Source: Oidiodendron maius Zn (lineage: Eukaryota > Ascomycota > Leotiomycetes > Myxotrichaceae). From it: a stretch of 64,000 nucleotides of DNA. The notes under the pieces are model-generated. The model did not search any database, was not told the origin of the DNA, and saw only the letters and a list, made by a program, of their open reading frames with translations. A program made the position numbers and the translations under genes. This document shows, piece by piece, positions 21,270-33,367 of this stretch (positions are counted from its first letter, which is position 1; every line of letters begins with the position of its first letter). Location of the stretch: assembly GCA_000827325.1 (NCBI GenBank), contig KN832880.1, positions 1,664,112 through 1,728,111 on the forward strand, in the 5' to 3' direction.

Positions 21270-22223
21270 AGTTGAATCCCCGCTTCCCGAAGGCTGAAGG
21301 GAGACCTCCATCACATCTCGCTTCCAGGTCCAGAAGATCTTCTATGACGTCCACGGAGGCACCGTCCCTGATTTGGTGTCCCGGATATTAAAATTCCAAA
21401 TGAGCCTTGTGAGGAGAAGACGCATCTCTGCCCATGCAAGTGTCTGTCCGGCACAGCTTCGTGGACCAAATCCAAATGGGTGGAACCCTGGATATTCTTG
21501 CATGCCAGAATCAGATTGTAGCCAGCGCTCCGGCAAAAATTTGTCCGGTGAGGCAAAAGTGCCCGCTGCTCGAAAGGCTGCATACGCAGTGACACCCACC
21601 ATGATGCCACCGGGGATAAAATGACCAGCAATCATGGCCCCATCCTTCGGCGTCACTCGGCGCATGCTGTCCAGTACTGGTGGGCAAAGTCGAAGTGCCT
21701 CTAGAAGTACAGCCTGTAGATAAGGCAGATTCTTGGTGGATTCTGCAGTGATGTCCTTTTCAGAGGGGAAACTGGATCGAATCTCAGACTCCAGATGTGC
21801 CATCACCTCCGGTTCTCCAATCAGATAGGTCAGTGCACCTGCTACAACCGAAGCGAGTGGATCGCTGCCAGCAACGATGATGGCTGAAGAATTCGAGATC
21901 ATTTCATCTTTCGAGATGGAATGTTGACCGTCGGTCTCATTGTGCCTTATGACGGAGGCCATCAAGTCCGGACGCTCACTTGATTCCTTCAATCGCTCCG
22001 TCACATTTTTTCTACTTGTCTCAACGACCATTTTCACACCATCCTGGGCCGAGGCTGGTGTTATCAACGCCATGAGCGCTCCTAATAGAGGATAAAGCTT
22101 CAGTGTAACACCCAGCAGAAGACCTTTGTACCATAGCACAACTAAAATCCAGGGGTGGTACGTCCCGGCCCTCAGACGATCGAAGGAAGTGGGCCGATAA
22201 TATTGCTGATCACTTTTGAACAA
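21270..22223 (-). pseudogene. Truncated cytochrome P450 monooxygenase
   Basis: One uninterrupted frame runs from 22223 to 21342. It holds the I-helix region (SSAIIVAGSDPLASVVAGAL), the ExxR motif (EALR), PERW and the heme-binding loop FGFGPRSCAGQTLAWAEM. The ordinary N-terminal third (membrane anchor and first about 100-190 residues) is absent. The residual start FKSDQQYYRPT appears joined directly to the later SFDRLRAGTYHPW segment, which suggests an internal deletion. At the 3' end the frame meets a TAG after PPWTS but then continues in the same frame with KIFWTWKRDVMEVSL, the usual P450 end, so a Gln codon seems to have become a stop. It resembles the CYP65-like fungal P450s of toxin and pigment pathways. 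It is almost certainly inactive. Confidence 0.82.
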
Positions 22224-22322
22224 GGTGTAATATCTTAGTTATAAGATCTTCCTCCCAGAACCTCTTCTAAAATTTCAAAACTGACAGTTCTTTGTCCGGT
22301 TAGGCATTCTACAACACCTCCT

Positions 22323-23221
22323 TCACAGCTCTTCGCCTGCACTCTTCCTGATAAATTCCTCGACAACCTTAGGCTGGCTTAGATGCGGGCAATGACCTGA
22401 GTCAACTTCCAGTACCATTTTAATATTCGCACGTTTGACGACTTCCCGAACCTGTTTAAGAGGGATAGACTTATCCTTCAAGCAGACAATATAAGCAGAT
22501 GGGATGTTGTTCCATGCCTCATAAGTAAGAGTCGACATGAGGGTCCTAGAATTGTTCTCTGATGTAAGTACAGTTCTCTTTATCTTTCTAGGTGTGTTAG
22601 AATGTCCATACCCTAAAGAGCACGATGTCATTCTGCTTGCCCAATATTTCGCCTCCTCGGGCGGAAGATCACTATAGAATCTCGTATCACCATCCGTAAT
22701 AGTAGAAGAGCCATCCTAGCACTATTAGCACTTTCCCCTCCTTAAACTGGTGAAGTACATACTTCAGAGATAACATGGTAATCCTGGTTCGTCTCTGGAA
22801 TAAAGTCCGGGTCTAGATCCGGGATCTGCATAACAGAATTGAATGTTTCAAAGAGAGATGTTCCTGCCTTTGGCAGCAAGATCCCAATATACACTAGATG
22901 GATTACCCCGCCAGCCTTGCCTTCCCCTTCGCGATCCTTTTTGGATAGATCGCGGACGGCTTCGCTGCTACAAACGCTACCGCCGGAATGCATCACCACT
23001 ACCACATCCTTGCCAGCTTCGACAAGGGAGGTAATGGATTTGCGAACATGAGCGACGTCTTGAGAAAAGTCAGGGTGGCCAGGGTGTGCACCGGCACTGG
23101 GGAGGGAGATAGGGATAGAAGGATACCCAGCGACGGCGAGTAGAGAAATCAGAGGCCCATAGTTTTCAGGGGTGTGCCAGGCACCGGGGACAAGGACAAT
23201 AATAGGTTTGGTGGTAGACAT
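22323..23221 (-). CDS. Alpha/beta hydrolase
   Basis: The start at 23221 gives MSTTKPIIVLVPGAWHTPEN, the first strand and oxyanion HxG-like loop of the AB_hydrolase group that resembles plant methylesterases. The nucleophile elbow is VVVMHSGGSV (Ser in HSGG). The second exon contains SALTYEAWNNIP-like text (STLTYEAWNNIPSAYIVCLK), then the catalytic-His region VLEVDSGHCPHLSQPKVVEEF, ending at 22323. An intron lies at about 22700-22745. The middle part between QDYHVISE and MTSCSLGYGH is shorter and less well conserved than usual. It is close to the broken P450 and may have belonged to the same pathway. Substrate unknown. Confidence 0.78.
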
Positions 23222-24634
23222 GATTATGAGGAGTGTAAATTGAAAAGAAGAAAGATTTTAGAAGATACTACTTGCGAGGAGAAGGGAATCAGGAAGCAGA
23301 GGGGTATATATAGGCGGGCGGTCGCGATATATTCGCACCGGTGTGAATATACCCCCTACCCTTATGGAAAGGCAGACTTTATATATTTTAAAGCATAATT
23401 AAATATTCCTTCCTTTGGAATAAATTAATTATATTTGTAAAGCTACTATAAATCTTCTTTTCTTACTTACTCTTAGCTTAAATATATGACACATAAATAA
23501 TTTTCGACATATATCTCATATACCATGCTCTTTATTCTAGTTTGGATTTTAGTTATTGGAATGTCTGAAATAGAGTCTAACCTCGTCAGAACCAGCTTCA
23601 ATGTGTAGTAGCGGAATATAGTCGAGGGGTAAAGGTTTCATTGTTCTTGTTGCTCCCAGTCGGATCGCACTGAAGTTTGTCAAGGATGTATTTTAGAGGT
23701 TCCTTTACGGGATGGTTCCAAAAGTGCATTAAGGTGTATGAGCGATCGCTACAAGAATTTAGATTCGATCGTCCATCAAACCTGCCACGATTGTAAGAAG
23801 CAGCGCCTGACTGACAATAATTATAAATCCACACTGAGTGTATACATATCAATTTCGTCGCTAAAAATGTCTCGGATAAGCCATAGCTATTTTATTTATT
23901 AAAATCGCTTCCGTGTGAGTAACAGTCTTCGAGTTCGGTACTGAAGGAAGGGGGCTAATAGGTAAAAATAAGACTTCCTTAATTTAAACTATAGATCTTA
24001 AGATAGGACTAAAGTATATTTTAAAAGGAAGTTAAGTATATCACTATTTAGATGATTGTATAAAAAACGGTGGATAAAAAATTAATAACTTACATTATGT
24101 AGACAAGATTTGAAGTGGAGTTGACGACTTAATTCTTGAAACTAGAGCGGATCTTTCATGGTAACCACGCTTCTGCCTGCCGCTGGACCACCATTCTCCG
24201 TTTCCGAAGACGCGATCGATTCTTCCGTATAACCATCACTCTGGGAATCAAGCTAGCAGATAGGACGAGACCCTGCTTGACTCAATTCTAACCACATCAC
24301 CAGCGAAGTCTACTCGCTTTCCCCAGAGCCTAGAGAGAAGTTTAATAGGTGGACGATTCAGATAATTCGAGACGTAGGCTAATACTTTCTATATTATTGG
24401 CTCAGTCAAGTGCTTTAAATCTGGACAGCAGGCCAAGGATCCTGGTCATTACTAAAAAAAAAAAAAACATTCGCGCCAAGGGGAGGCCGATTTTGCAAGC
24501 GACTGTAGGCTTCTTGCCACACATACACATAATTTTGCGAGATCAACGGAGATATTACTTGATGGTTGTGTAATAACACGTGATTTAAGGGAAATTAATC
24601 GGCAAAGCCCCTGCAACGATAAGCAGCATTTATC
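23222..24634. other. AT-rich gene-free stretch
   Basis: Strongly A/T-biased sequence with many TA dinucleotides at about 23385-23540 and 23880-24120 alternates with more ordinary DNA. This composition is what repeat-induced point mutation leaves of old repeats (inference), but no transposon protein can be read. A 14-A run lies near 24455-24468. Confidence 0.4.
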
Positions 24635-26222
24635 ATGAATTGTTTGGCCAATACAGTACGGAAAGCCATAAGACCCATGAATCATGTTGAGTTTCTTGTG
24701 CTCAGCCACGAAATCTGCCTACATTTCCAGCCTCGTGATTCCATCTCAGTACTCCCCGATTCTAGATTACCAAACCCAGCAGGCCTTAGAAGTGATGGTG
24801 CTCGACTCCATCCAGATATCATCAAGATGGCATTACTTGAAGACTCTAAGTTCTATGGTTTTGCAGCAAACATAGCTGAAGCCTGTCAGGCCTTATCTAG
24901 GTTCTCGTCACCTGCCACTGTTGACGCCTTAATAAAATTCGTCACAAACCCCCCATATGAACGAAATCCGATAACCGAACACATAACCCCGGATCCAATA
25001 CTTCTTGAACTCGAAAGTATTATGAGACGAGAATTTTTCAGCTCGAGTTTCGTTTATCAACCCCTGGACGGACAAAACTCCATTCGAATTCTTGTCCTGC
25101 ACCCTGGTAGTCGATGTGACCCGTTAAGAGGCACGGTTGAGCATGTTGATGTCACAGCAGGAAGACGTTATGAAGCAATCTCGTACACCTGGGGGGACGG
25201 CTCTATGCCTTGCTCCATCATTCTTGATGGTTTCCATATGCCGCTGACGCAATCGTTATACAACGCTCTGATTCGTCTGAGGTACCCGAACAGGGATCGC
25301 AAGCTCTGGGCGGATGGCCTCTGCATCAACCAAGAAGACAACAAGGAGAAGGGCATCCAGTCGCGCTTATGCCTAAAATTTACACTTATGCAGGGAAAGT
25401 CCTGGTGCATCTTGGGCTGGAGGCGGACGGTAGTGAACAACTGCCAGAATTGCTGGAGAAGATTGGGAAAGCAGAATCTGCTCGCATTCGAGAACGGGAT
25501 ATGCCGCCGGAGGAATTCCTCTCTAATGGATTGCCTCCACCAGACGATATTGCGTGGGAGGCTTTAGTAACTTTCCTTTGCCGACCATGGTTCCTCAGAG
25601 TCTGGATCATCCAGGAAGTTGTTCTCGCCCGTGACATACGTTTCTTCTGCGGAGAGTGGGAATTGGGATGGGGAATACTTACCGATCTAGCAGAAAGGTT
25701 CGACTTTATTCTTAACCACATTTGTAATCATCTCCATTGGAGGCATAACTTTCTCGCAGCTCAGCATGCGGCCATGAGTTTAGGACTTGTGCTAGCTTTT
25801 CGCCTAACAAGATCGAGTGTAGCAGACAGGTTAGAACTCCTCAGGAGAGATGTTGAATCCATCGCATCAAGCACGAGGAAATCAAGCCACATCGAAAGCC
25901 TTACCCAAGAAGTGGCTGATAAACGAGAATTAATAGTACAAGCCTGTCGCGAACATCGGGGGTTATATCAAGCAGGTTGCGTCTGATGCCCGAATATTCC
26001 TTCTGCAAAACGATCAGAGGTTGCATTGGCCTCGTCCCGCAAGCGACCGATTCGACAGATGTGGTCTTCATGTTCCAGGGAGCGGACCTCCCATTTGTGC
26101 TGCGGCCGATACCTACAATTCCAGGGTTATATCGTTTTGTTGGTGGTTGCTACATGCATGGGCTGATGAAAGGTCAGGCATGGAAGCTTAAACATACAAG
26201 ATCAGAGGTCTTCCTTTTGTAG
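24635..26222 (+). pseudogene. HET-domain heterokaryon-incompatibility-like gene, frame-broken
   Basis: The first frame (from ATG 24635) includes the HET hallmarks RRYEAISYTWGDGSMPC and LWADGLCINQEDNKEKGIQ. The text then continues in a second frame (IYTYAGKVLVHLG, then EALVTFLCRPWFLRVWIIQE, another HET block) and finally in a third one (GCIGLVPQATDSTDVVFMFQ, VGGCYMHGLM), the family's C-terminal block. No introns explain the changes, so about two breaks disrupt it. HET proteins trigger programmed cell death on non-self recognition in ascomycetes. The long N-terminal extension before the HET domain (about 180 aa) has no recognised domain. It is probably a decayed incompatibility gene. Confidence 0.75.
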
Positions 26223-27643
26223 GCTGTCACATGGCGTGAACGCGTTCCCAGAATATAGTAATTTGCAGAGGGCTGACGCCTGCCTCATAAGTGGTCACGG
26301 TCCCAGTGCGTCTATCTCCAAAAGTGGAGGGGCATCTAAGATCGCGTCGAATAGGAACTCTCTCTCACCTGTGTCATTTCGCACTCATTCTCGTACACTG
26401 TGGCCACTGGCACTAAAATAAAATTGCTACCTATGCGCCAAGTTGGCTTTAAGACCCACATCAAGCGAAGCCGGCGCCTTGGTTTTTCTGCTATCAGTCC
26501 GCGTGAGATTAATACGAGCGTCCTACACATCAGAGCCACTGCTAAATGCTAGCACGTGATACTCGGCTTAAAGCTACCCGGAGATTCTCCCCGAGAGTTT
26601 GACTCAAGCATGCGAGGATCGCAGATCTCGATGTTAGGTCTCACTGGGCGGTGTGAGATCGAAACTAAGTTAACCGAACCATTTGCTGCATAATCTGATA
26701 ATCCACGTTGATAATCTACAGTACAGTGAGATTCGGGCGCATATCTCGCATGCCTATACCTGCTGATCAGCCGCCAGCGACGTCTTCCACAGCGCCAACA
26801 TTTCAGGGGTGCTATGAACTTATATCTGCCGCAAAGATCATGCGTCGTAGACGTAGGTGGGGAGCGACAGGAAGTTTGGCTTATATCGAACTGTAATGAA
26901 CAAACTCGATGAGATCGAACAGGATACCGTGTACAGAGCAATCCTGATTTCTAATGAAGTGTTGGTCTCCGTCGCGCGGCGGTTGGAATCATGGAATGTG
27001 TTTGATTACGTGGTCACGTTAAAAATCATTCTGTGTGGGGCGATTTGGGGCTGAAGAGAGCGTATTCACGTACAACACTACGTATAAAATCCTTTTCGTC
27101 GCGAGTGTCTCGTGTCGGGTGTAAGATTGAAACGTCCGGGCCAAAGTCCGGCCCTGCATCGTCTATTACTACGAAGTAAGTTGGAAAGCGGGCCCCAACA
27201 GGCCAATTGACGGCTCCGATCTTGATAAAACTGGATTCGGCCGGCTCAACTTCATTCCCGGTACGGATTTAAAGGTCGTTAAATTGCGTCAGGTTGCATC
27301 CGCCGTTTCGGCGGACAGGATAAGGCAGCCCATAACAATGACTCCATAAGCCGACCGCGCGTTGACATTTCTGTATGTAAGCCCTACGGAGTGGGCAAGA
27401 ACCGTGATCCGGCCCGCTCACAGTACAATCTTACGTCTCGCGCCCTATCTATATGTACTTATTCTTCATATCCCCCCCGTAATATCGATGTGATTGAAGA
27501 GTGTTTCCCACACGAGAATGTTCGCATCGAGATTTGCATGCCAGCTCTGTCCTCACGCCTCTGCCAGAAACAATAAAGAAACGGGCCGTGCATACTCCTT
27601 ATAAACCCAGAGAACCGAGCTTGTCTCCCCCATTCTGCCCACC
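26223..27643. other. Gene-free stretch upstream of the MFS transporter
   Basis: No gene is recognised; frames are short and shift often. The last few hundred bases are the promoter of the transporter starting at 27644. Confidence 0.4.
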
Positions 27644-29622
27644 ATGACTCTCGACATTGACGACGAGAAGAGAGCCGAGGGGCTCGCTTCTGACGCTAAT
27701 ACAATGGTCGAAAAATTCGACAATGAAGCTGAAAAAACCGACAACGACGCTGAAAAGACTGACGTTGAAGCTGAAAATGATCCGGCACCGGCAGTTGCAC
27801 CAGCAGTTGAGCCAGCGGATACGCTATCAGAAGATGAATACCCCAAGGGACTCCAGTTTGTGTTCATACTTCTTGCTTTAATTCTATCTATTTTTATGGT
27901 GGCGCTGGACCTCGTATGTCTCTGTCTAGTCTTTTTTGACAGATATATGCTGATATGGCGTGCAGACTATCGTCGCAACGGCCATCCCAAAGATCACGGA
28001 TCAGTTCCACAGTGTTTCCCAGATAGGATGGTACGGCTCGGCATTCTTCTTGACTGTTGCTTCATTCACTTCACCCTGGGGCAAGCTCTTCAAGTATTTC
28101 ACCCTGAAATGGACCTACCTCGCATCAGTCTTCATCTTTGAGCTGGGCAGTCTCATCTGCGGTACGTGTATCTCGAGAATTTGATATAGTGACACACTAA
28201 CCACTACCTTTAGCCGTTGCTCCAAATAGCACCGCTTTGATCGTTGGACGTGCCATTGCTGGCTTGGGTGCTGCTGGGGTTGCATCTGGCGCATTCATCC
28301 TGGTCGCCTTCCTTGCCCCGCCTCCGAAGCGGCCAGCCTATCTAGGACTTATTGGCGCCTCTTACGGCATCTCAGCTGTTATCGGGCCACTACTCGGTGG
28401 AGTGTTTACTGAGAGGCTGTCCTGGCGGTGGTGCTTTTATATGTGAGAATCTTTATAACTGAAGAGAGAAATGACAAAGTTAACGTCAATCTAGTAACCT
28501 TCCAATCGGTGGCGTTGCCGCTGCAATTCTCGTCGTCTTCTTCCAATTGCCGCCGCATGTTAAACCCGCCGAAGCAACATTCAGAGAGAAGATGCTTCAG
28601 TTAGATCCTACTGGTATAGTTCTTATCCTTGGAGCTGTCATCTGCTATATCCTTGCTCTTCAATGGGGCGGGGTAAGCCTGCCATGGAGCTCGTCGACTA
28701 TCATTGGCCTCTTTGTTGGGTTTGCACTACTTTTAATATGCTTCGGTATTAACGAATGGTGGTTGGGTGAGCGTGCCATGGTCCCGATGCGACTCCTAAA
28801 AAACCGATATATCTACCAAGGCATGGCCTACTCGTTTACTATCGCAGGGACCTATTTCCTGGTGTTATACTTCCTTCCGATCTACTTTCAGGTCATTGAC
28901 AATGTCTCTCCTATTCAGAGTGGAGTACGGAACCTACCCTTGATTCTTGCTATCACTCTTTCGACCGTGTCCTCTGGAATAGGGGTCACAGTAACAGGCC
29001 GCCCAATGCCGTTTATGGTAGTTGCTGCAGCTGTGTCTACTATCGGAGTCGGACTACTTTATACCCTTACCATTGGATCTTCGTCCGCAAAGTGGATAGG
29101 ATACCAGGTTCTTACCGGTCTTGGACTCGGACTAGGCTTTCAAGTGCCCGTCTCTGCTGTTCAGGCTACTCTGCCTCAAATAGACATACCCTCTGGGTCC
29201 GCAATGATTATATGTGAGTATCTCAGACCGCCAATTTAAATTGAACGCATTCACTAACATAAAACCTAGTCGTCCAAACTATTGGTGGAGCTTTTCTTGT
29301 CTCTGCCGGAGAGAGCGCCTTTGAATCCACCCTAACGAGGAAGCTGCTAGCATCAGATCCATCAGTGAACCCTCTACAGGTCATTGGCACTGGTGCAACC
29401 GACGTGCGGACAGTCTTTGCCCCTGCCGATATTCCGTTTATTCTTCGAGCATACGTGAGCGGTATCCAGACCGCCTTTATTGTCGCGATTGCATTGGCTG
29501 GCGCGTGTACTATTATTGCATTTGGAGCAAAGTGGCAAAGGTTGCAATCTCCGCCCAAACTTGAAGAGGCTAACAATACAGAGCCGAGTATTACAGCTAT
29601 GGAAGCAAAGTCTGAAGTATAG
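27644..29622 (+). CDS. MFS drug:H+ antiporter, DHA2 (14-TM) type
   Basis: Exons are 27644-27913, 27966-28161, 28214-28442, 28495-29213 and 29270-29622, giving 588 aa with all frames closing. A 60-residue hydrophilic N-terminus with acidic EKTD/VEAEN repeats precedes the first helix. Recognisable signals are [19 protein letters not shown] in TM1, [14 protein letters not shown], antiporter motif [30 protein letters not shown] and the second-half TM blocks, with the last helix before a soluble tail. DHA2 pumps export toxins and secondary metabolites across the plasma membrane. The homologues closest by pattern are those in metabolite clusters (for example TRI12/aflT-like), though no cluster enzymes adjoin it here. 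Confidence 0.92.
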
Positions 29623-30945
29623 ATATTTTAATTTGTAGATAAATTAGCTTAGAAATTGGTAATATAGACTATTGATCAGGGCCTCAAGCACGCATAACAC
29701 ATCCCTTAGGATCTAGGATATCCTTCAGGATCCAGGATTCAGAGGATTTATGTGAATCAATAAGAGGCCGAATAGGTCTATATAAAGATGCCTTTACTCC
29801 AGTGTAGCTGTGCTTAATTAGTCGTCTCTGCATCACTCAATAGTTAATATAACTGAGTTTCACCTTGATATCCAACTACAACCTGCGCATTAACCTGAAC
29901 CTCTGCTCAAGATAGACTCTAAATCAATACATAATCCAATGCACTAAACGAAAAAAGAGCCAATTAACCTGACCCCCCCCCCCCCCCTTAGCTTTGTCTA
30001 ACACTAACCTCTCCCTGCGAAGCGAAAATCTCGAAGTAGGGCTGACAAACTCGATGGAAATGCCGACGAAAAATGTGACGATCCTTTTATGGTTGCCTAG
30101 CTTCGTATATACTGTAGTCTACTTCCTTCTTTTAGGTTTTCTCCAGAAATTGCCAATTAGCTGATATGTCAGGAGATATATACTGATATATGAATCTATT
30201 ACTAACTAATCTAATTTCCCTATTTTCTGTTTTTTGACCAAACTTGTCCATCACAATATTTTAGCAGGAATAATAATGATCAATTGAGCATAGGATTATA
30301 GCCATTTAATATGTTTTACTAGTAATGCGTATTCAATTTTAAGGGTAGGATCTGGTAATCGTGGAGTAGCGCTAAATTTGGACTCGGCATTTCTTGCCTT
30401 TGTATGAAAGCTAGTACTATAGACACTCCCATGTGGCGGATAAAGTCGGTGAATTGCATGATTTAAGTCAGATAACAGGTGTATCTAGCGTACGACGTCA
30501 CTAGAAAGATTGATTATGCGTCCGCAAAGGAGTATGGTTGAACGAATGATATAATCGATGATGTCTCTTCCCTTCCTTTCTTGTCTTGTTCTCTGTTTAG
30601 GCTGGGCTGAAAAGCGGTGTTCTGGTCTTAGGCATGGGCATCTACTTTATCCCCTCGTCTGGGTGCGAACTGCCCAGGCTAGCATGGGTAAGCGGTCTAA
30701 TAATACAAGTCATTTAACATTTATTCATTGCATTATTGTCTGAATAAGGAAAGAAACGTTTAGAACGGGATACTATACCACATAAGGCCGTATTCAATGT
30801 TTCAGGTATAGTGCTGGTCACCAGTGTATATGATCACGTGATACAGGCCTTCGACCCTAAAAATAAGCATCCTGGGTAAATGCGGTCTTCACTATGTCCG
30901 GGTAACTGTTCCCTTAATATCCCTTAACACAAAATCTCTAATACT
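29623..30945. other. Intergenic region with a C15 tract
   Basis: A run of 15 C lies at 29973-29987. The rest is moderately AT-rich. No coding frame is convincing. A short frame at 30558-30743 has no recognised content. Confidence 0.45.
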
Positions 30946-32148
30946 TTGCCAAAAATGGAATCATCCAACGAAGTCTCCTGGCAAAGCGCCTACTATGCCC
31001 TGATTCCTATTGCCTTGAACTCGATGTTACAGCCTCGTGAGCCTATAGGGACGACATGTGGCGTCAGTGCTTCCCTACGAATCTATCTCCGAAGCTCGCC
31101 CATTGTCTGTGCCATGGATGCTGCTTTCATCCTTATTCGGTTCGCATTCTATATGCATCGCCGTGGTCGTAGTGACGTTCGGACCATTAAAGGTATAATC
31201 GTACGGGCGGCTAAAGATATCCGAGATACACGCGATCTTGTCGACGAAAGGCCCAGAACTGAAGAGGATGTCCATGAAAGGCCTAGGCCTGGGCGGCTTC
31301 TATCCTCGGAGTTCAACACATATCTGCTATATTTCGCGATTGTGCTAGGGGTAGTTACACAATTGCTTAAGCTGACGGCATACTCTGGCGGATCCGGAGC
31401 CATCCAATGGACGCAGGTATGGGCTGGGTTCTACTTCGGGTCTTGGTTCGTAGTGGAAGTAATATTCTGGCTAGCAAAGCTTGAAGATGACACAGATTTG
31501 AATCGCGCTGAAATCAAGGCGCTAGAGCGCTGGATAGCACCTTGTGAGACGGTGTTTGGCACCCTAGCGATTTTGGTCCAGCTGGGTATACTTGCTACGG
31601 TTGACATGAAACCGATCGCTCCTGATCCGAACATCCTAAGCATGTGGTTTTTCCGCGGCGTGCGATTTGCTGCTCATTTCGCGGTCTTCGTGGTCCATAT
31701 TCCGTTCTTGAAGATCAGTCGCAAAATCGATACTAAACAGGCTGTACCTGGGCACTATATGGGAGTCCTTTTAATCTTTATACTTGTACCTTATATTGTT
31801 TTAGCTTGGACACAGGGACAACGCTTTAGTGCGCTATACTTCATGATCTCTATTATGATTTCTTATTTATCTTGGATGCTATATTTCTTTTCGTGGACCA
31901 AGAAGTGGGTTTTATTCTGCGAGCCAGGAGGTAGTATCGCACCTAGTAATATTGGTGACGTTGAAAACAGAAGTGGAGTTCAAATTAGAGTTCCTCGATA
32001 TGAAGGTGGATCTGGAAAGAAAGTGTGGCAGAACGTGCTGGCTTTTGATTTCTTCTTGAGAATCGTATTACTTTCGGCGTTCTGGTACGTTGTGCATTAT
32101 GATCCAACTGGAACAGCCAAACTCCAGTGGGCCAACTACCTGGGTTAG
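30946..32148 (+). CDS. Unknown multi-spanning membrane protein
   Basis: A single uninterrupted frame of 400 aa runs from MPKMESSNEVSWQSAYY. It has about seven to eight hydrophobic segments (for example AAFILIRFAFY, YLLYFAIVLGVVTQLL, VFGTLAILVQLGILATV, GVLLIFILVPYIVLAW and the C-terminal FFLRIVLLSAFWYVV). A charged loop (about 75-125) is rich in Arg/Glu. I do not recognise the family. The Met at 30946 may be preceded by none in frame; a second Met three codons on is equally possible. Good length and smooth composition support a real gene. Confidence 0.7.
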   Translation: MPKMESSNEVSWQSAYYALIPIALNSMLQPREPIGTTCGVSASLRIYLRSSPIVCAMDAAFILIRFAFYMHRRGRSDVRTIKGIIVRAAKDIRDTRDLVDERPRTEEDVHERPRPGRLLSSEFNTYLLYFAIVLGVVTQLLKLTAYSGGSGAIQWTQVWAGFYFGSWFVVEVIFWLAKLEDDTDLNRAEIKALERWIAPCETVFGTLAILVQLGILATVDMKPIAPDPNILSMWFFRGVRFAAHFAVFVVHIPFLKISRKIDTKQAVPGHYMGVLLIFILVPYIVLAWTQGQRFSALYFMISIMISYLSWMLYFFSWTKKWVLFCEPGGSIAPSNIGDVENRSGVQIRVPRYEGGSGKKVWQNVLAFDFFLRIVLLSAFWYVVHYDPTGTAKLQWANYLG

Positions 32149-33367
32149 CTTGGTTTCTGTCGGGACAGATAAAGTGGGTCAACAAAGGGCAATAAAATTA
32201 GTATTTGACCGAATCAATTGATAAGAGCCTGTCACTTAGATTGGAGGTTCAACCTCTAATATAAATACATAACCATCACGTGTAAGAGCTGAAAACAGGT
32301 GGTAATGTGATTCCTTTTGCCTTGATACATACAATGCCTATGCTACGCCGCAGCACCTGTCGCATACTTTAGGGCATCATCTAGCAGAAACAGCCCCTAC
32401 GCAACTAGAAGCTTGAGAACTTGCTGGCTTTAAACATTGAGCAGTTTGACTCGGATACCTGGAAGACTATTTTGAAGATTGTGAAGGATATTCGGGTATT
32501 CGGGTCCGCGCGGAGAGTCCGTATACCCGTACCGGGCCGTAATAGAGTGGACCAAGTCGTACAACATAAATAGCGTAGTTATATGTAGCCTAGAACCTTA
32601 AGACAATGTAATAATTCCACACCACCCCCCTATATTGAACCTCACTGCGATGAACCCATCAATCTTGTAACCTCTGACAAAGATGAAGGGGTCTACCCAG
32701 AATTGGCCTTGGCACTACCAATCGGCTCAGCGGCCTGGTCTGGAGGGAGCACGATGAATTCTTCCACTTACTGATACTTACACGTCGAGCTCCAGAAGTC
32801 CGAATTAAACTTTAAAGACCCATCCGACAATCCAGGCAAGCCTAAGTGGAGGCGCGGGAGCTCGCGTTTCACAACACCATCCATGGCCCAATCCCGCCGC
32901 CTAAACGCTAACGAGCAAGCGATAGGTGCGGAAGCGATGTAGCGCGACCAATTAACCTCTCACGAGCCAGCACGATGCACGTGGGACACTGGAGACGGGG
33001 TTGAAAGACTGGAGGGCAACGCATGTGGAGGATGCTGGAAGGCCGAGAAAAGGGGCTGGGGATCAGGAAGAGTGGCATTTTCTTCTTTCTTTATTTTTCC
33101 ACCTCCTGCAAGGAACACCACGGAGCTCTCGGTGGGATTTAGATCGCGAGTTCGGTATTAGCCCCTTCGAAATGACGACCAGGTCCAAGATGGGACGGCG
33201 TGGGAATCGTCGTGATCTGGCGAGGTGAGAGAGAAAAATCAATATATAAGGAGCCCTCGAAGCAACAACAGGACATCAATCAACAGCAAAAACAACAGCT
33301 TCTAACAACCACACACATTCTCTCTCTATTTCTATCCCTAGCCATACATATCCTTTATATTGCAATC
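32149..33367. other. Intergenic region, promoter side of a secreted-protein gene
   Basis: Nothing coding is convincing. Around 32480-32520 lies a short sequence that recurs inverted at about 36928-36965. A CAACAACAGGACATCAATCAACAGC-like A/C-rich leader, typical of strongly expressed fungal genes, lies just before the ATG at 33368 (5' UTR, inference). Confidence 0.4.

Noticed and set aside
9366-23221. A complete secondary-metabolite biosynthetic gene cluster
   Set aside because: No polyketide, peptide or terpene synthase is present and several tailoring genes are broken.
23385-24120. A full transposon in the AT-rich stretch
   Set aside because: No terminal repeats, target duplication or transposase frame can be read; only the base composition suggests an old repeat.
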